Shown here: positions 1 to 8,363 of the stretch, one piece after another
How positions within the stretch are numbered: the first letter of the stretch is position 1
Layout: every line of letters begins with the position of its first letter
Source of the DNA: Acuticoccus sp965213555
GTDB lineage: Bacteria > Pseudomonadota > Alphaproteobacteria > Rhizobiales > Amorphaceae
DNA length: 64,000 nt
Direction: 5' to 3'
Assembly (NCBI RefSeq): GCF_965213555.1
Contig: NZ_OZ243890.1
Span: 744,001-808,000, forward strand
The notes under the pieces: model-generated
Told to the model about the DNA's origin: nothing
What the model saw: the letters and a program-made list of their open reading frames with translations, nothing else
Databases searched by the model: none
Position numbers and translations under genes: made by a program

Positions 1-180
1 ACGCTGGACTGGGCACAGGCACTCGCCGAGCTCGACCAGATGGTGCTCGAGCCAGGCATCGCGGACGACACCCTGGGTGTCCTCCTGAAGTACCAGGACG
101 ACATCGCGAAGGTGCGTGGCTCCACCGTCCAGCGCATCATCGACGAACTCCGCACGTCCGCCGCCGGCCGCGCCGTGTGA
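1..180 (+). CDS. C-terminal 59 residues of an unrecognised protein (cut by window edge)
   Basis: Reading frame 1 is open from the first base to a TGA at 178-180 and gives 59 residues, beginning TLDWAQALAEL. The fragment is predicted to be mostly helical, with alternating acidic and hydrophobic residues. It has no cysteines and no motif I recognise. The start lies outside the window. Its codon use looks like that of the intact genes here, unlike the decayed transposases that follow directly downstream, so it is probably the true end of a chromosomal gene. Function cannot be assigned from this fragment. Confidence 0.4.
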   Translation, partial: TLDWAQALAELDQMVLEPGIADDTLGVLLKYQDDIAKVRGSTVQRIIDELRTSAAGRAV

Positions 181-240
181 GGCAGACCCGGCCGAGCCCG
201 TGCCGTCGGCGGTCGGGCGGCGCTCCCGTAGGTCATGGGC

Positions 241-840
241 TCATGGTGGCCGTAACCAAGGTCGGGAGGAGGCCGGAGCGACGGCGGGGATGAAGTCGCG
301 GGCGAGCTTGTCGAAGCGGGTCGCCACGCGGCGGAAGGGCTCCAGCGTGTTGAGGCGCCGCTCGACGAGGTTGCGCGGGCGGCAGAGATCGGGCGCGACG
401 GTGCGCCTGACGCGCACGTTGCGGCGGGCCGGAATGTGCGCCCGCGCCTCGCGCCCCGCGCTCGGCACACCAGGCGATCAACGCCTCGGCGCTGTCACCC
501 CGGTCGGCGACGATGCTGGGCGTGGGGACCAGGCCGTCGAGGAGCACCGCAGCTGTCGCCTTGTCCGAGGCTCGACCGGGCGTCACCACGAAGCGGATCG
601 GCAGGCCAGGCTCGTCGACGACGGCATGGGGCCTTGTCGTCAGTCCCGCACGGGAACGGCCGATGGCGTGATCCGAGCCCCCTGCCGCCGGCGGCGTGCT
701 GATGGGCCTTCACGATGGAGCTGTCGATCCGCTGTCACGCGGCCGGCTCCCTGCGGGCGAGCGCCTCGAAGATCGCCAGCCAGACCCCGCGCTCGGCCCT
801 TCCGTCGTCGCGGTTGTCGAGCGTCGTCGACGGGCCCTAG
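241..840 (-). pseudogene. Decayed IS5-family transposase
   Basis: The minus strand carries IS5-type transposase segments spread over at least three frames. Around 470-590 is a stretch with VTPGRASDKATAAVLLDGL and a spaced ADRGDSAEALIAW motif, the usual DDE region. Around 241-420 is the C-terminal signature with RNLVERRLNTLEPFRRVATR and DKLARDF. The upstream part (about 640-840) is recognisable only in a third frame. No single frame spans it, so it cannot be functional. It is the first of three transposase remnants between the left-edge gene and coq10. Confidence 0.7.
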
Positions 841-890
841 CCGTTTGATCCCGGGTTTTGCTGGTGCAGTCCTCTCATCGGAATGGAAGG

Positions 891-1854
891 ATGCGCTGTG
901 GGCCGGGTTCTCCACGGGAGCGCCACGACGACAGAGGCGGTCCGTCGAGCAAGACAAGTTAGTCAAGAGAGCTGAGGGCCCTCGCGAGGCGCTACGGGAT
1001 CAACCGGAAGACCGTGGCCGAATGGAAGGAGCGCTCGTCGGTGAGCGACCTGCCGACGGGACCGGAAGAGCTAAGGTCAACGGTCCTGTCCGATGAGGAC
1101 GAGGCGATCATCGTCGCCTTCCGTCGCCACACCGTGCTGCCGCTCCTCGACTGCCCCTACGCTCTCCAGCCGACGATCCCACATCTCACCCGCGCATCCC
1201 TTCATCGCTGCCTGCAGCGCCACGGGATATTCCGACTGCCTGATGTCGATGGCGACAAACCTGGCAAGAGGAAACTCAAAGCCTAGCCGATCGGCTTCCC
1301 CATCGACATCGCCGAAGTGCGCACCGCCGAGGGAAAGCTCCAGCTTCTGGTGGCGATCGACCGGACGTCGAAGTTCGCCTTCGCCCAGCTCGTGGAGAAG
1401 GCCAGCCGCGTCACCGCATCGGCCTTCCTCGTCGCTCTCGTCGAAGCGGTGCCGTATGAGATCCACACCGTGCTCACCGACAACGGCATCCGGTTCCGCT
1501 ATCCACCGCGCCATGCGAACGGCCCGACTCTCGATCCATGACCCACATCGCCATGCGCTGCCGCGAGCATGGCATCGAGCACCGCTTCACCAAGCCGAAC
1601 CATCCATGGACGAACGGTCAGGTCGAACGGATGAACCGCACGATCAAGGACGCCACCGTCAAACGCTTCCCCTACGACGGCCACGAGCAGCTCCGGCGAC
1701 ACCTCGCCGACTTCATCGCCGCCTACGACTACGGCGCCGACCCAAGACCCTCAAGGGACTTACGCCCTACGAAGACATCTGCAAACGGTGGACAGACGAA
1801 CCCCAACGCTTCACCATCAACCCGCTCCAGCAAATGCCGGGATCAGACACCTAG
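891..1854 (+). pseudogene. Decayed IS481-family transposase
   Basis: The order of conserved segments is that of an IS481-type integrase. There is an N-terminal helix-turn-helix near 985-1030 (RYGINRKTVAEWKER), then SDLPTGPEE, LTRASLHRCLQRHGI and the DDE core (LLVAIDRTSKFAFAQLVEK, VLTDNGIRF, NHPWTNGQVERMNRTIK). The C-terminal LKGLTPYEDICKRWT runs to a TGA at 1852-1854. The coding frame is broken by frameshifts before about 985, an in-frame TAG at 1284-1286, a frameshift near 1537 and another near 1745. Only the frames together give a full-length protein. Its 3' end overlaps the end of the next, oppositely oriented IS5 remnant. Confidence 0.85.
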
Positions 1855-2618
1855 CACGTGGACCCATTTGCCGCTGAGCCAGACGCGGATGGCGGCCAGC
1901 TTCAGCGCGGCGAGGAAGTTGTCGGGCCGGCGGTCGTAGCGAGTGGCGATGCCGCGGAAGTGCTCGATGCGATCAAAGAAGCGCTCGATGAGGTTTTGCT
2001 GCCCATAGACGAAGCCGCTGAACGGGAACGCCCGTTTGCGGATGAAGCGCGGCGGCGCGTTCGCCCATGCGCCGCAGGCTGCGGTGGTCGAAGATCGCAT
2101 CGGTGTCGTAGGCGCGGTCGGCAACCAGGACGGAGCCTTTGCCGAGATCGCCAATCAGTTCGCGAGCGGCCGGCGCATCGCCGGCCTGACCGGGCGTGAG
2201 TGCAAGGCGGACGGGCCGGCCCCCGGCATCGACGAGGGCGTGGATCTCGGTCGTCACGCCGCTGCAGGAGCGGCCCATGCCGCCATGGTCCTCGCCCCCC
2301 TTTTGCCCGTCGCGCCGTGCTGCCGCACGCGCACGCCAGAGGGGTCGATCATCACGATGTCGCCGTCGTAAGCCTCGGAGACGGCGTCAAGGATGCGGTT
2401 CCAGATCCCGGCCGCCCGCCACCGGACGAAGCGGTTGTAGAGCGTCGTCCGCGGCCCGTATCGCTCCGGCACGTCGCGCCAGGCGTCCCGGCCCGGAACC
2501 GCCAAAGGATGGCGTTGATCACCCGCCGGTCGTCCACCCGCGGCACTCCCCGCACCTTGGTCGGCAACAGTGGCTGGATCACGGCCCACTCCGCATCGGT
2601 CAGGTCATGTGGATCCAT
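1843..2618 (-). pseudogene. Decayed IS5-family (IS427-like) transposase
   Basis: Begins on the minus strand at an ATG at 2618 (MDPHDLTDAEWAVIQPLLP, the normal N-terminus). It shifts frame near 2480 into a segment with PERYGPRTTLYNRFVRW and DIVMIDPSGVRVRQHG. It shifts again near 2270 into TTEIHALVDAGGRP, LALTPGQAGDAP and VADRAYDTDAIFDH, then near 2060 into FIRKRAFPFSGFVYG and IEHFRGIATRYDRRPDNF, ending at 1843. One shift could be the programmed frameshift of this IS group, but three separate breaks indicate decay. A related remnant lies near 45.5-46.2 kb. Confidence 0.85.
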
Positions 2619-2653
2619 CGCCGTCTCCCCTCCCGCGGACGACGAGCAGACCT

Positions 2654-2667
2654 CATCAACGTTGATG
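2654..2667. other. Perfect 14-bp palindrome
   Basis: CATCAACGTTGATG reads identically on both strands. It lies between the start of the IS5 remnant and the end of the coq10 gene. It could be a dimeric repressor site or part of an IS target, but nothing in the sequence decides this. Confidence 0.4.
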
Positions 2668-2715
2668 TGCCGTTCATGGGGCCATGCTCTAGGACCAGGA
2701 CCGCGGACGCCAGGC

Positions 2716-3174
2716 TTAGGCGGGGACGCCGTAGACCCTGTCGGCGCGCTCCTCGAAGGCGGCGGCGAAGCGGCGGAACGCGTGGTCGAACACCGAGCCC
2801 ATCACCGCGGCCAACGCGCGGCTGCGGAACTCGTAGCGGATCGCGAAGCCGACATCCGTCGTCGCCTCGTCCACCGCGGTGAACGTCCACCGGTTGAACA
2901 GCTCCTTGAACGGTCCGTCGAGGTAGGTGACGTCGATGACGTTGTTCGCCCGGTCGAGGGTGACGCGGGAGGTGAAGGTCTCGCGCAGGAACTTGTAGGC
3001 GACCGTCATCTCCGCCACGAGGACCTCGCGGCCGTCGGGCAGCCGGTCGCGTCGGCGCACCGTCAGCGCCTTGCACAGGGGCACGAAGCGCGGGTAGGCC
3101 TGCACGTCCGCCACGAGGTCGAACATGTTGTCGACCGCATGCTTGACGCGGCGCGTCGTCTGGAATTGCGGCAC
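2716..3174 (-). CDS. Coq10/RatA-type START-domain protein
   Basis: A 152-residue protein of the polyketide-cyclase/START superfamily, close to the usual length of bacterial RatA/Coq10 homologues. Family features are the N-terminal HAVDNMFDLVADV and YPRFVPLC segments and the central TVAYKFLRETFTSRVTL strand pair. In mitochondria Coq10 binds ubiquinone. In E. coli the homologue RatA was described as affecting ribosome association. Which role applies here is unknown, but quinone binding is the usual inference in alphaproteobacteria. It starts with GTG at 3174, sharing one base with the TAG of lipA, so the two are translationally coupled. The lipA-coq10 order is typical of Rhizobiales. Confidence 0.88.
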   Translation of the reverse strand: MPQFQTTRRVKHAVDNMFDLVADVQAYPRFVPLCKALTVRRRDRLPDGREVLVAEMTVAYKFLRETFTSRVTLDRANNVIDVTYLDGPFKELFNRWTFTAVDEATTDVGFAIRYEFRSRALAAVMGSVFDHAFRRFAAAFEERADRVYGVPA

Positions 3175-4199
3175 TAGCGTAGGGCCTCCGCCTTGCGCCC
3201 CGCCTCCCCGCCGCGGGCACGGGACTGCCCACCGTCCGCCGACGAGCGGGCGCCGCTACGAGCCTCCCGCGCGGCCCTCAGCCGGGCGAAGTCCTCTCCC
3301 GCGTGATAGGACGAGCGCGTGAGTGGCGATGCCGACACCATGAGGAAGCCCTTCGCCGTGGCGATCGTCGCGTACGCCTTGAAGGCGTCCGGCGTGACGT
3401 ACTCCATGACGGCATGATGCTTGCGCGTGGGTTGCAGGTACTGACCGATGGTCAGGAAGTCGACGTCGGCGGACCGCAGGTCGTCCATCAGCTGCAGCAC
3501 CTCGTGCCGCGTCTCGCCGAGGCCCACCATGATGCCGCTCTTGGTGAAGATCGTCGGGTCGATGAGCTTCACGCGGTCGAGCAGGCGGATCGAGTGATAG
3601 TACCGCGCCCCGGGCCGCACGGAAAGGTAGCGCGACGGAACGGTTTCCAGGTTGTGGTTGAACACGTCCGGGCGAGCGTCCACCACGGTCTCGAGGGCGC
3701 CCGGCTTGCGCAGGAAGTCCGGCGTCAGCACCTCGATGGTGGTGCCGGGCGCCGCGGCGCGGATCGCGCGGATCGTCCCTGCCATGTGGTTCGCGCCGCC
3801 GTCGGCGAGGTCGTCCCGGTCCACCGAGGTGATGACGACATGCTCGAGGCCAAGCGCGGCCACGGCATCCGCGACCTTGCGCGGCTCGGCGGGGTCGAGG
3901 GGGTCGGGAAGCCCGGTGCGCACGTTACAGAAGGCGCACGCCCGCGTGCACGTGTCGCCCATGATCATGAACGTCGCATGCTTCTTCGACCAGCACTCGC
4001 CGATGTTGGGGCAGCCGGCCTCCTCGCACACCGTGACCAACCCCTCGGCGCGCACGATGTCGCGCGTCTCGCGCCACACCGGCGAGCCTGGTGCCCGGAC
4101 GCGGATCCAGTCGGGCTTTCGCAGCACCGGCGCATCCGGTCGCGCCGCCTTCTCGGGGTGGCGCACGGCGCTCCTGGTGCGGTCGACCACGGTGACCAT
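3174..4199 (-). CDS. lipA: Lipoyl synthase LipA (radical SAM)
   Basis: A 341-residue protein. It inserts two sulfurs into octanoyl groups on E2 and GcvH proteins to make the lipoyl cofactor. The auxiliary 4Fe-4S cluster motif is present (C58, C63, C69 in CEEAGCPNIGEC), as is the radical-SAM cluster CxxxCxxC (C84, C88, C91 in CTRACAFC). The RSSYHAG serine motif, the last auxiliary-cluster ligand, is at 295-297. The VITSVDRDDLADGGA and HNLETVPSRY segments are typical. The start ATG at 4199 follows an AGGGAG ribosome site. The C-terminal 40 residues are a low-complexity Arg/Ala/Gly tail longer than in many LipA proteins. coq10 follows with a one-base overlap. Confidence 0.98.
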   Translation of the reverse strand: MVTVVDRTRSAVRHPEKAARPDAPVLRKPDWIRVRAPGSPVWRETRDIVRAEGLVTVCEEAGCPNIGECWSKKHATFMIMGDTCTRACAFCNVRTGLPDPLDPAEPRKVADAVAALGLEHVVITSVDRDDLADGGANHMAGTIRAIRAAAPGTTIEVLTPDFLRKPGALETVVDARPDVFNHNLETVPSRYLSVRPGARYYHSIRLLDRVKLIDPTIFTKSGIMVGLGETRHEVLQLMDDLRSADVDFLTIGQYLQPTRKHHAVMEYVTPDAFKAYATIATAKGFLMVSASPLTRSSYHAGEDFARLRAAREARSGARSSADGGQSRARGGEAGRKAEALR

Positions 4200-4259
4200 C
4201 GAGACTCCCTTTGGCGTGCAACCTCAACATAGGCCGCCCCGCCATGCGATGCGAGTGGG

Positions 4260-5291
4260 TCAGGCCGTCCCTGCGGCGACCGCCCGGTAGACCGCCTCGT
4301 ACTCGGCCGCCATTCGAGCCGCGGTGAACCGTGCCTCGAACCGTGCCCGCACGGCCGACCTGTCGAGCCGCCGCGCCGCTGCGAGCGCCGCCACTGCCGC
4401 TTCGGCGGTATCGACCACGAAGCCCGTGACGCCGTCATCGACGACCTCGGGCACGCTGCCGCGGCGGAACGCGACGACGGGCGTGCCGCAGGCCATCGCC
4501 TCGATCATGACGAGGCCGAACGGCTCGGGCCAGTCCACCGGGAACAGGAACGCCTCCGCCTCCCCGAGCAACGCCTGCTTGTCCGCGTCACCCACCGGGC
4601 CGACGTACTCCACGCCGCCGACGAGCTCGGGGCGGACGACGGTGTCGAAGTAGCTCGGGTTGCCGACGTCGACGGTCCCGGCGAGCTTGACGCGGAGCCC
4701 CGCCGCACGGCCGACTCGTGCGGCCACGTCGGGCCGCTTCTGGTCCGTCATGCGGCCGACGAAGGCGACGTAGCCACCGCCGCCCGGCCCCAGCGCGAGG
4801 CGCGTCGCCGGGATGCCGTGGTGGACGACCCCTGCGACGTTGCCCGGCGGCAGGTCGGCGGCCTGCGCGCGGGAGATCGCGACCACCTTCTGGTCCGTGA
4901 AGTGCGCGAAGTAGGTTCGGCGGTCCGCCTCGTCGGCGCGCCAGTGGATGGTCATGACCACCTTGTGCCGCACCGCGCGCAGCACCGCCGCGTGGGCGAG
5001 CTCCGTGTGGCAGTGGATCACGTCGAACTCGTCCGCGGTCTCCGCGACGCGGTCGAGCATGACGAGCTCCATGGCCGACAGCAGCGAGGGCGGCGCGCCT
5101 TTGATCGAGGCAACCGCGGGCCCCTGAGGCCGGAGCGGGGCACGGGTCGACGAGCCATCCGCGGCGAACACGACGACGTCGTGGCCGCGCTGCAAGAGGG
5201 CTTCGGACAGGATGTGGACCACCCGCTCCGTCCCCCCGTGATCGGCAGGCGGCACGGGGAAGTAGAGCGGGCTGACTTGGGCGATGCGCAC
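4260..5291 (-). CDS. Glycosyltransferase family 4 protein
   Basis: A 343-residue GT-B fold enzyme of the GT4 type. The N-terminal acceptor lobe begins MRIAQVSPLYFPVPP with the HGGTERVV glycine motif. The C-terminal lobe carries the nucleotide-sugar site with VAFVGRMTDQKRPD and the EX7E motif in WPEPFGLVMIEAMACG. It is predicted to be cytoplasmic and to move a sugar from a nucleotide donor; donor and acceptor cannot be read from the sequence. It starts with GTG at 5291. It is transcribed away from the fused synthase gene that starts at 5371, so the 79-bp gap must hold both promoters. It is the leftmost gene of a seven-gene glycosyltransferase cluster. Confidence 0.88.
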   Translation of the reverse strand: MRIAQVSPLYFPVPPADHGGTERVVHILSEALLQRGHDVVVFAADGSSTRAPLRPQGPAVASIKGAPPSLLSAMELVMLDRVAETADEFDVIHCHTELAHAAVLRAVRHKVVMTIHWRADEADRRTYFAHFTDQKVVAISRAQAADLPPGNVAGVVHHGIPATRLALGPGGGGYVAFVGRMTDQKRPDVAARVGRAAGLRVKLAGTVDVGNPSYFDTVVRPELVGGVEYVGPVGDADKQALLGEAEAFLFPVDWPEPFGLVMIEAMACGTPVVAFRRGSVPEVVDDGVTGFVVDTAEAAVAALAAARRLDRSAVRARFEARFTAARMAAEYEAVYRAVAAGTA

Positions 5292-5370
5292 GCGGATCCC
5301 GCTTGGTTCAACGAACGGACAAGTTGGCGCACGAACTGGAACCCGCGCACGTGGCCGCCATTACGGAGAA

Positions 5371-7515
5371 ATGCATATCGTCCACGTCGCTCTGCAAGGC
5401 TGCCTTCGATCCGAGCCGGTGGAGTACGGTCTGACGGCCGACACGGGTGGGCACATCCGCTACCTCCTCGACCTCGTCGACGCCCTCTCGCGCGAGGGGC
5501 GCATCCGCCAAACGATCGTGACGCGCGGCTTCATCGAGCCGACCTTGGGCGCGCGCTACGCCGAGCCCCGCGAGCGGCTTTCGAACGGCGTCACCATCGT
5601 TCGTTTGCTCGGCGGCCTCCAAGGGTACCTCGCGAAGGAGGACCTGTGGCGGGACATGCCGGTCCTCACCGTCGCCTTCCTGCGCCACCTGGCGCGCACC
5701 GGCGTGCCGGACCTCATCCACGCGCACTACGCGGACGCCGGCACGCTGGCCTACGCCGCGAAGGCGCGCTTCGGCGTGCCGTACCTGTTCACCGCGCACT
5801 CGCTCGGACGCATCAAGCGGCTCAACATGGGGACGGCCGCGGCCGCGGTGCCCGACCTTGCGCAGACCCTCGCGCGCCGTGAGGCCGTCGAGGACCAGGC
5901 CATCGCCGCCGCCGACCTCATCATCGCATCCTCCCGCGACGAGGCGGAGGGGCAGTACGGCACCTACCGCTCGGCACGGCCGGAGCGGATCAGGGTGATC
6001 GCGCCGGGTTGCGACCTGTCGGCGTACCGCGCGACCGTCCCCGTCGCGACGGCCGGCGCCGTCGCGCGCCGGATCGCGGCCGAACTCGACGCGCCGGAGC
6101 GCCCGCCGATCCTCGCGCTCGCGCGTCCGGTCTGGCGCAAGAACCTCAACGGCCTCATCGAGGCGTACGGCCGCGACCCTTGGCTGCGAGCCAACGTGAA
6201 CCTCGTCGTCTTTGCCGGCTCGAGCCACGACGGCGCGATGCTGTCGGCGGAGAACCGCGCGGTGATCGCCGAGCTCAAGGCGGCCGTTGCCCGACTCGGC
6301 CTCGCCGGACGGGTCGCGCTGCCGTCCCACCACCACGCTGACGAGGTGCCGGCGATCTACGCGTTCGCCCGCGAGCGCCGCGGCGTCTTCGCGAACCCCG
6401 CGCTGCACGAGCCGTTCGGCCTCACCCTCATCGAGGCAGCGGCCGCAGGGCTGCCGGTCGTTGCCACCGATCGTGGCGGGCCGCGGGACATCCTGGCGGA
6501 CTGTCGCCACGGCCTCCTCGCCGATCCGACGGACCCCTCGGCGGTCGCCGACGCACTGCGCAGCCTCCTCGAGGATCGCGAGGCGGCGCGGAGCTACGCG
6601 GAGGCAGGCGCACGGCACGTGTCGCGCTACACCTGGACGCGGCACGCGAGGCAGTACGTGCGCGCCGCGGCGAGGACGATGAGCCCGTCTCCACCGGTGT
6701 CCAGCTCGCGCGCCTTCCAGAGTCTTCTCGTGTCCGACATCGATGGGACGCTGGTGGGTCACGGCGACGGCCTCGAGCGGCTCACGCGCTGGCTCGAGGC
6801 ACGGCCGCGCGTCCTGTTCGGCATCGCGACGGGGCGCAGCTTTCACGACGCGGTGGGAGTCCTCACCCGCCACGGCGCGCCGGTCCCCGCCGTGATGATC
6901 ACCAGCGTCGGCTCGGAGATCTACCTCACCACCGACGACGAGTACGGCGCCGTGCGCGACGAGGGTTGGTCGGAGCACATCGGCGAAGACTGGTACGCGG
7001 ACGCGGTCGTCGACACGCTCGCCACCGACCGACGGCTCACGCCCCAGCCGGCCATGGAGCAGCGTGCCTTCAAGCGCTCGTGGTTCGGCGCCCTACGACC
7101 GTCCGACGTCGCCGAGATCGAGGCGGCGCTGGGGGACGCGCAGCTTCCCGCCACCGTGATCTACTCGCACGGGCGCTTCCTCGACGTCCTGCCGCAGCGC
7201 GCGTCCAAGGGCCAGGCGCTCGTCCACCTGCGCAAGCGGTTCGGGCTGTCGCGCTCGGCGACCGCCTCGGCGGGCGATAGCGGCAACGACCGCGACCTGT
7301 TGACCGCGGCGGGCCGTGGCGTCGTCGTCGCCAACCACAACGCCGAGCTGGCCGGGCTGCGCGGGACGCCAGGCGTCGTGTTCGCAAGGGCCGGGCATGC
7401 GGACGGCATCGTGGAGGGGCTGGCGGGCTGGCCCCACGCCGACGGCGGCGAGGCGGGGCTGCGGCCGCCCCCCGTCGGCCGCACATCGAGGGCTGCGGAC
7501 GACGGACGCATGTGA
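5371..7515 (+). CDS. Bifunctional sucrose-phosphate synthase / sucrose-phosphate phosphatase-like fusion
   Basis: A 714-residue protein with two enzymes in one chain. Residues 1 to about 435 are a GT4 synthase lobe pair, with TADTGGHIRYLLDLVDAL near the N-terminus (the sucrose-synthase-family glycine motif), LARPVWRKNL and the EX7E motif EPFGLTLIEAAAAG. Residues 450-690 are a HAD-IIB phosphatase with DIDGT at 456-460, IATGRS, and a late GDSGNDRDLL motif. The family makes sucrose-6-phosphate (or, in some rhizobia, mannosylfructose-phosphate) and dephosphorylates it. The start is ATG 5371, preceded by GGAGA. The HAD metal residues are all present, so the phosphatase half looks active. Its stop overlaps the next GTG start. 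The likely product is a compatible-solute disaccharide. Confidence 0.88.
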   Translation: MHIVHVALQGCLRSEPVEYGLTADTGGHIRYLLDLVDALSREGRIRQTIVTRGFIEPTLGARYAEPRERLSNGVTIVRLLGGLQGYLAKEDLWRDMPVLTVAFLRHLARTGVPDLIHAHYADAGTLAYAAKARFGVPYLFTAHSLGRIKRLNMGTAAAAVPDLAQTLARREAVEDQAIAAADLIIASSRDEAEGQYGTYRSARPERIRVIAPGCDLSAYRATVPVATAGAVARRIAAELDAPERPPILALARPVWRKNLNGLIEAYGRDPWLRANVNLVVFAGSSHDGAMLSAENRAVIAELKAAVARLGLAGRVALPSHHHADEVPAIYAFARERRGVFANPALHEPFGLTLIEAAAAGLPVVATDRGGPRDILADCRHGLLADPTDPSAVADALRSLLEDREAARSYAEAGARHVSRYTWTRHARQYVRAAARTMSPSPPVSSSRAFQSLLVSDIDGTLVGHGDGLERLTRWLEARPRVLFGIATGRSFHDAVGVLTRHGAPVPAVMITSVGSEIYLTTDDEYGAVRDEGWSEHIGEDWYADAVVDTLATDRRLTPQPAMEQRAFKRSWFGALRPSDVAEIEAALGDAQLPATVIYSHGRFLDVLPQRASKGQALVHLRKRFGLSRSATASAGDSGNDRDLLTAAGRGVVVANHNAELAGLRGTPGVVFARAGHADGIVEGLAGWPHADGGEAGLRPPPVGRTSRAADDGRM

Positions 7516-8363
7516 CGGTCTCGATCCTGACGCTGGTCCGCGGACGCGAGCGCCAGCTTGCGAACCTCGTCGCAGGCCTCGCGGCGCAGGATCGACCCGT
7601 CGACGAACTCGTCGTCGCTGCGATGCAGGCCACCGCACCGACCATCGACGCCCCGTTCCCGGTGCGCACGGTCGTCGTGCCTGGCGAACGCCTGCCGCTC
7701 GCTGCCGCGCGCAACGCCGCCGCGAACCTCGCCAGCGGCAGTGGGCTGGTGTTCCTCGACGTCGACTGCGTCCCAGCGCCTGGCCTCCTCGCCACCTACG
7801 CGGACCACCTCGCCGCCGTCGACGGCTGCCTCATGGGCGAGGTCCGCTACCTCCCCTTCGTGCCGGGCGTGCCCCTCGACCTCGCCAAGCTCTACGCCGC
7901 GGGGGTCCGTCACCCCGCCAAGCCCGCCCCTCCGCCGACGGGCCTCGCACGGGAGGAGGACTACGGAGAGCTTTGGGGCCTCTCGTTCGCGCTGCGCCGC
8001 ACCGCCTTCGTCCGCGTCGGCGGCTTCGACGAGGGGTACGTCGGCTACGGCAGCGAGGAGACGGACTTCGCACGCCGGCTCGAGGCTGCGGGCGTGCCGC
8101 TCTACCGCGTCGCCGGGGCGTTGGCCTTCCACCAACACCACGCGGTCCACGTCCCTCCCCTCCAGCACTTCGCGGACATCGTGGCCAACGCGCGGCGGTA
8201 CCACCGTGCATGGGGACGGTGGAGCATGGAGTACTGGCTCGGACAGCTCGCCGAACGCAGCTACGTGCGCTGGCGCGCCGACGGCGACGACCTCACCGTG
8301 CTGCGGACGCCGACGTGCGACGAGGTGACGGCGAGCGCCGTGCCGGACGCGCTGTTCAGCTGA
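7512..8363 (+). CDS. GT2-type glycosyltransferase with galactosyltransferase-like C-terminus
   Basis: A 283-residue GT-A fold enzyme. The N-terminal part begins VSILTLVRGRERQLANLV, and the metal-binding D-x-D lies in VFLDVDCVPAPG. The second half has WGLSFALRRTAF followed by FDEGYVGYGSEETDFARRL, the signature of the Glyco_transf_7C domain of galactosyl- and N-acetylgalactosaminyltransferases. The start is GTG 7512, whose last two bases fall in the TGA of the upstream fusion gene, so the pair is coupled. Its 3' end overlaps the 3' end of the converging gene by 8 bp (8356-8363). The substrate is unknown; co-transcription with the disaccharide-phosphate synthase suggests it extends or uses the same product. 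Confidence 0.85.
   Translation: MTVSILTLVRGRERQLANLVAGLAAQDRPVDELVVAAMQATAPTIDAPFPVRTVVVPGERLPLAAARNAAANLASGSGLVFLDVDCVPAPGLLATYADHLAAVDGCLMGEVRYLPFVPGVPLDLAKLYAAGVRHPAKPAPPPTGLAREEDYGELWGLSFALRRTAFVRVGGFDEGYVGYGSEETDFARRLEAAGVPLYRVAGALAFHQHHAVHVPPLQHFADIVANARRYHRAWGRWSMEYWLGQLAERSYVRWRADGDDLTVLRTPTCDEVTASAVPDALFS

Noticed and set aside
116..1096. Long plus-strand open frame at the left edge
   Set aside because: It is antisense to a clear IS5 transposase remnant, has no domain and is rich in Arg/Pro, as expected of a GC-driven shadow frame.
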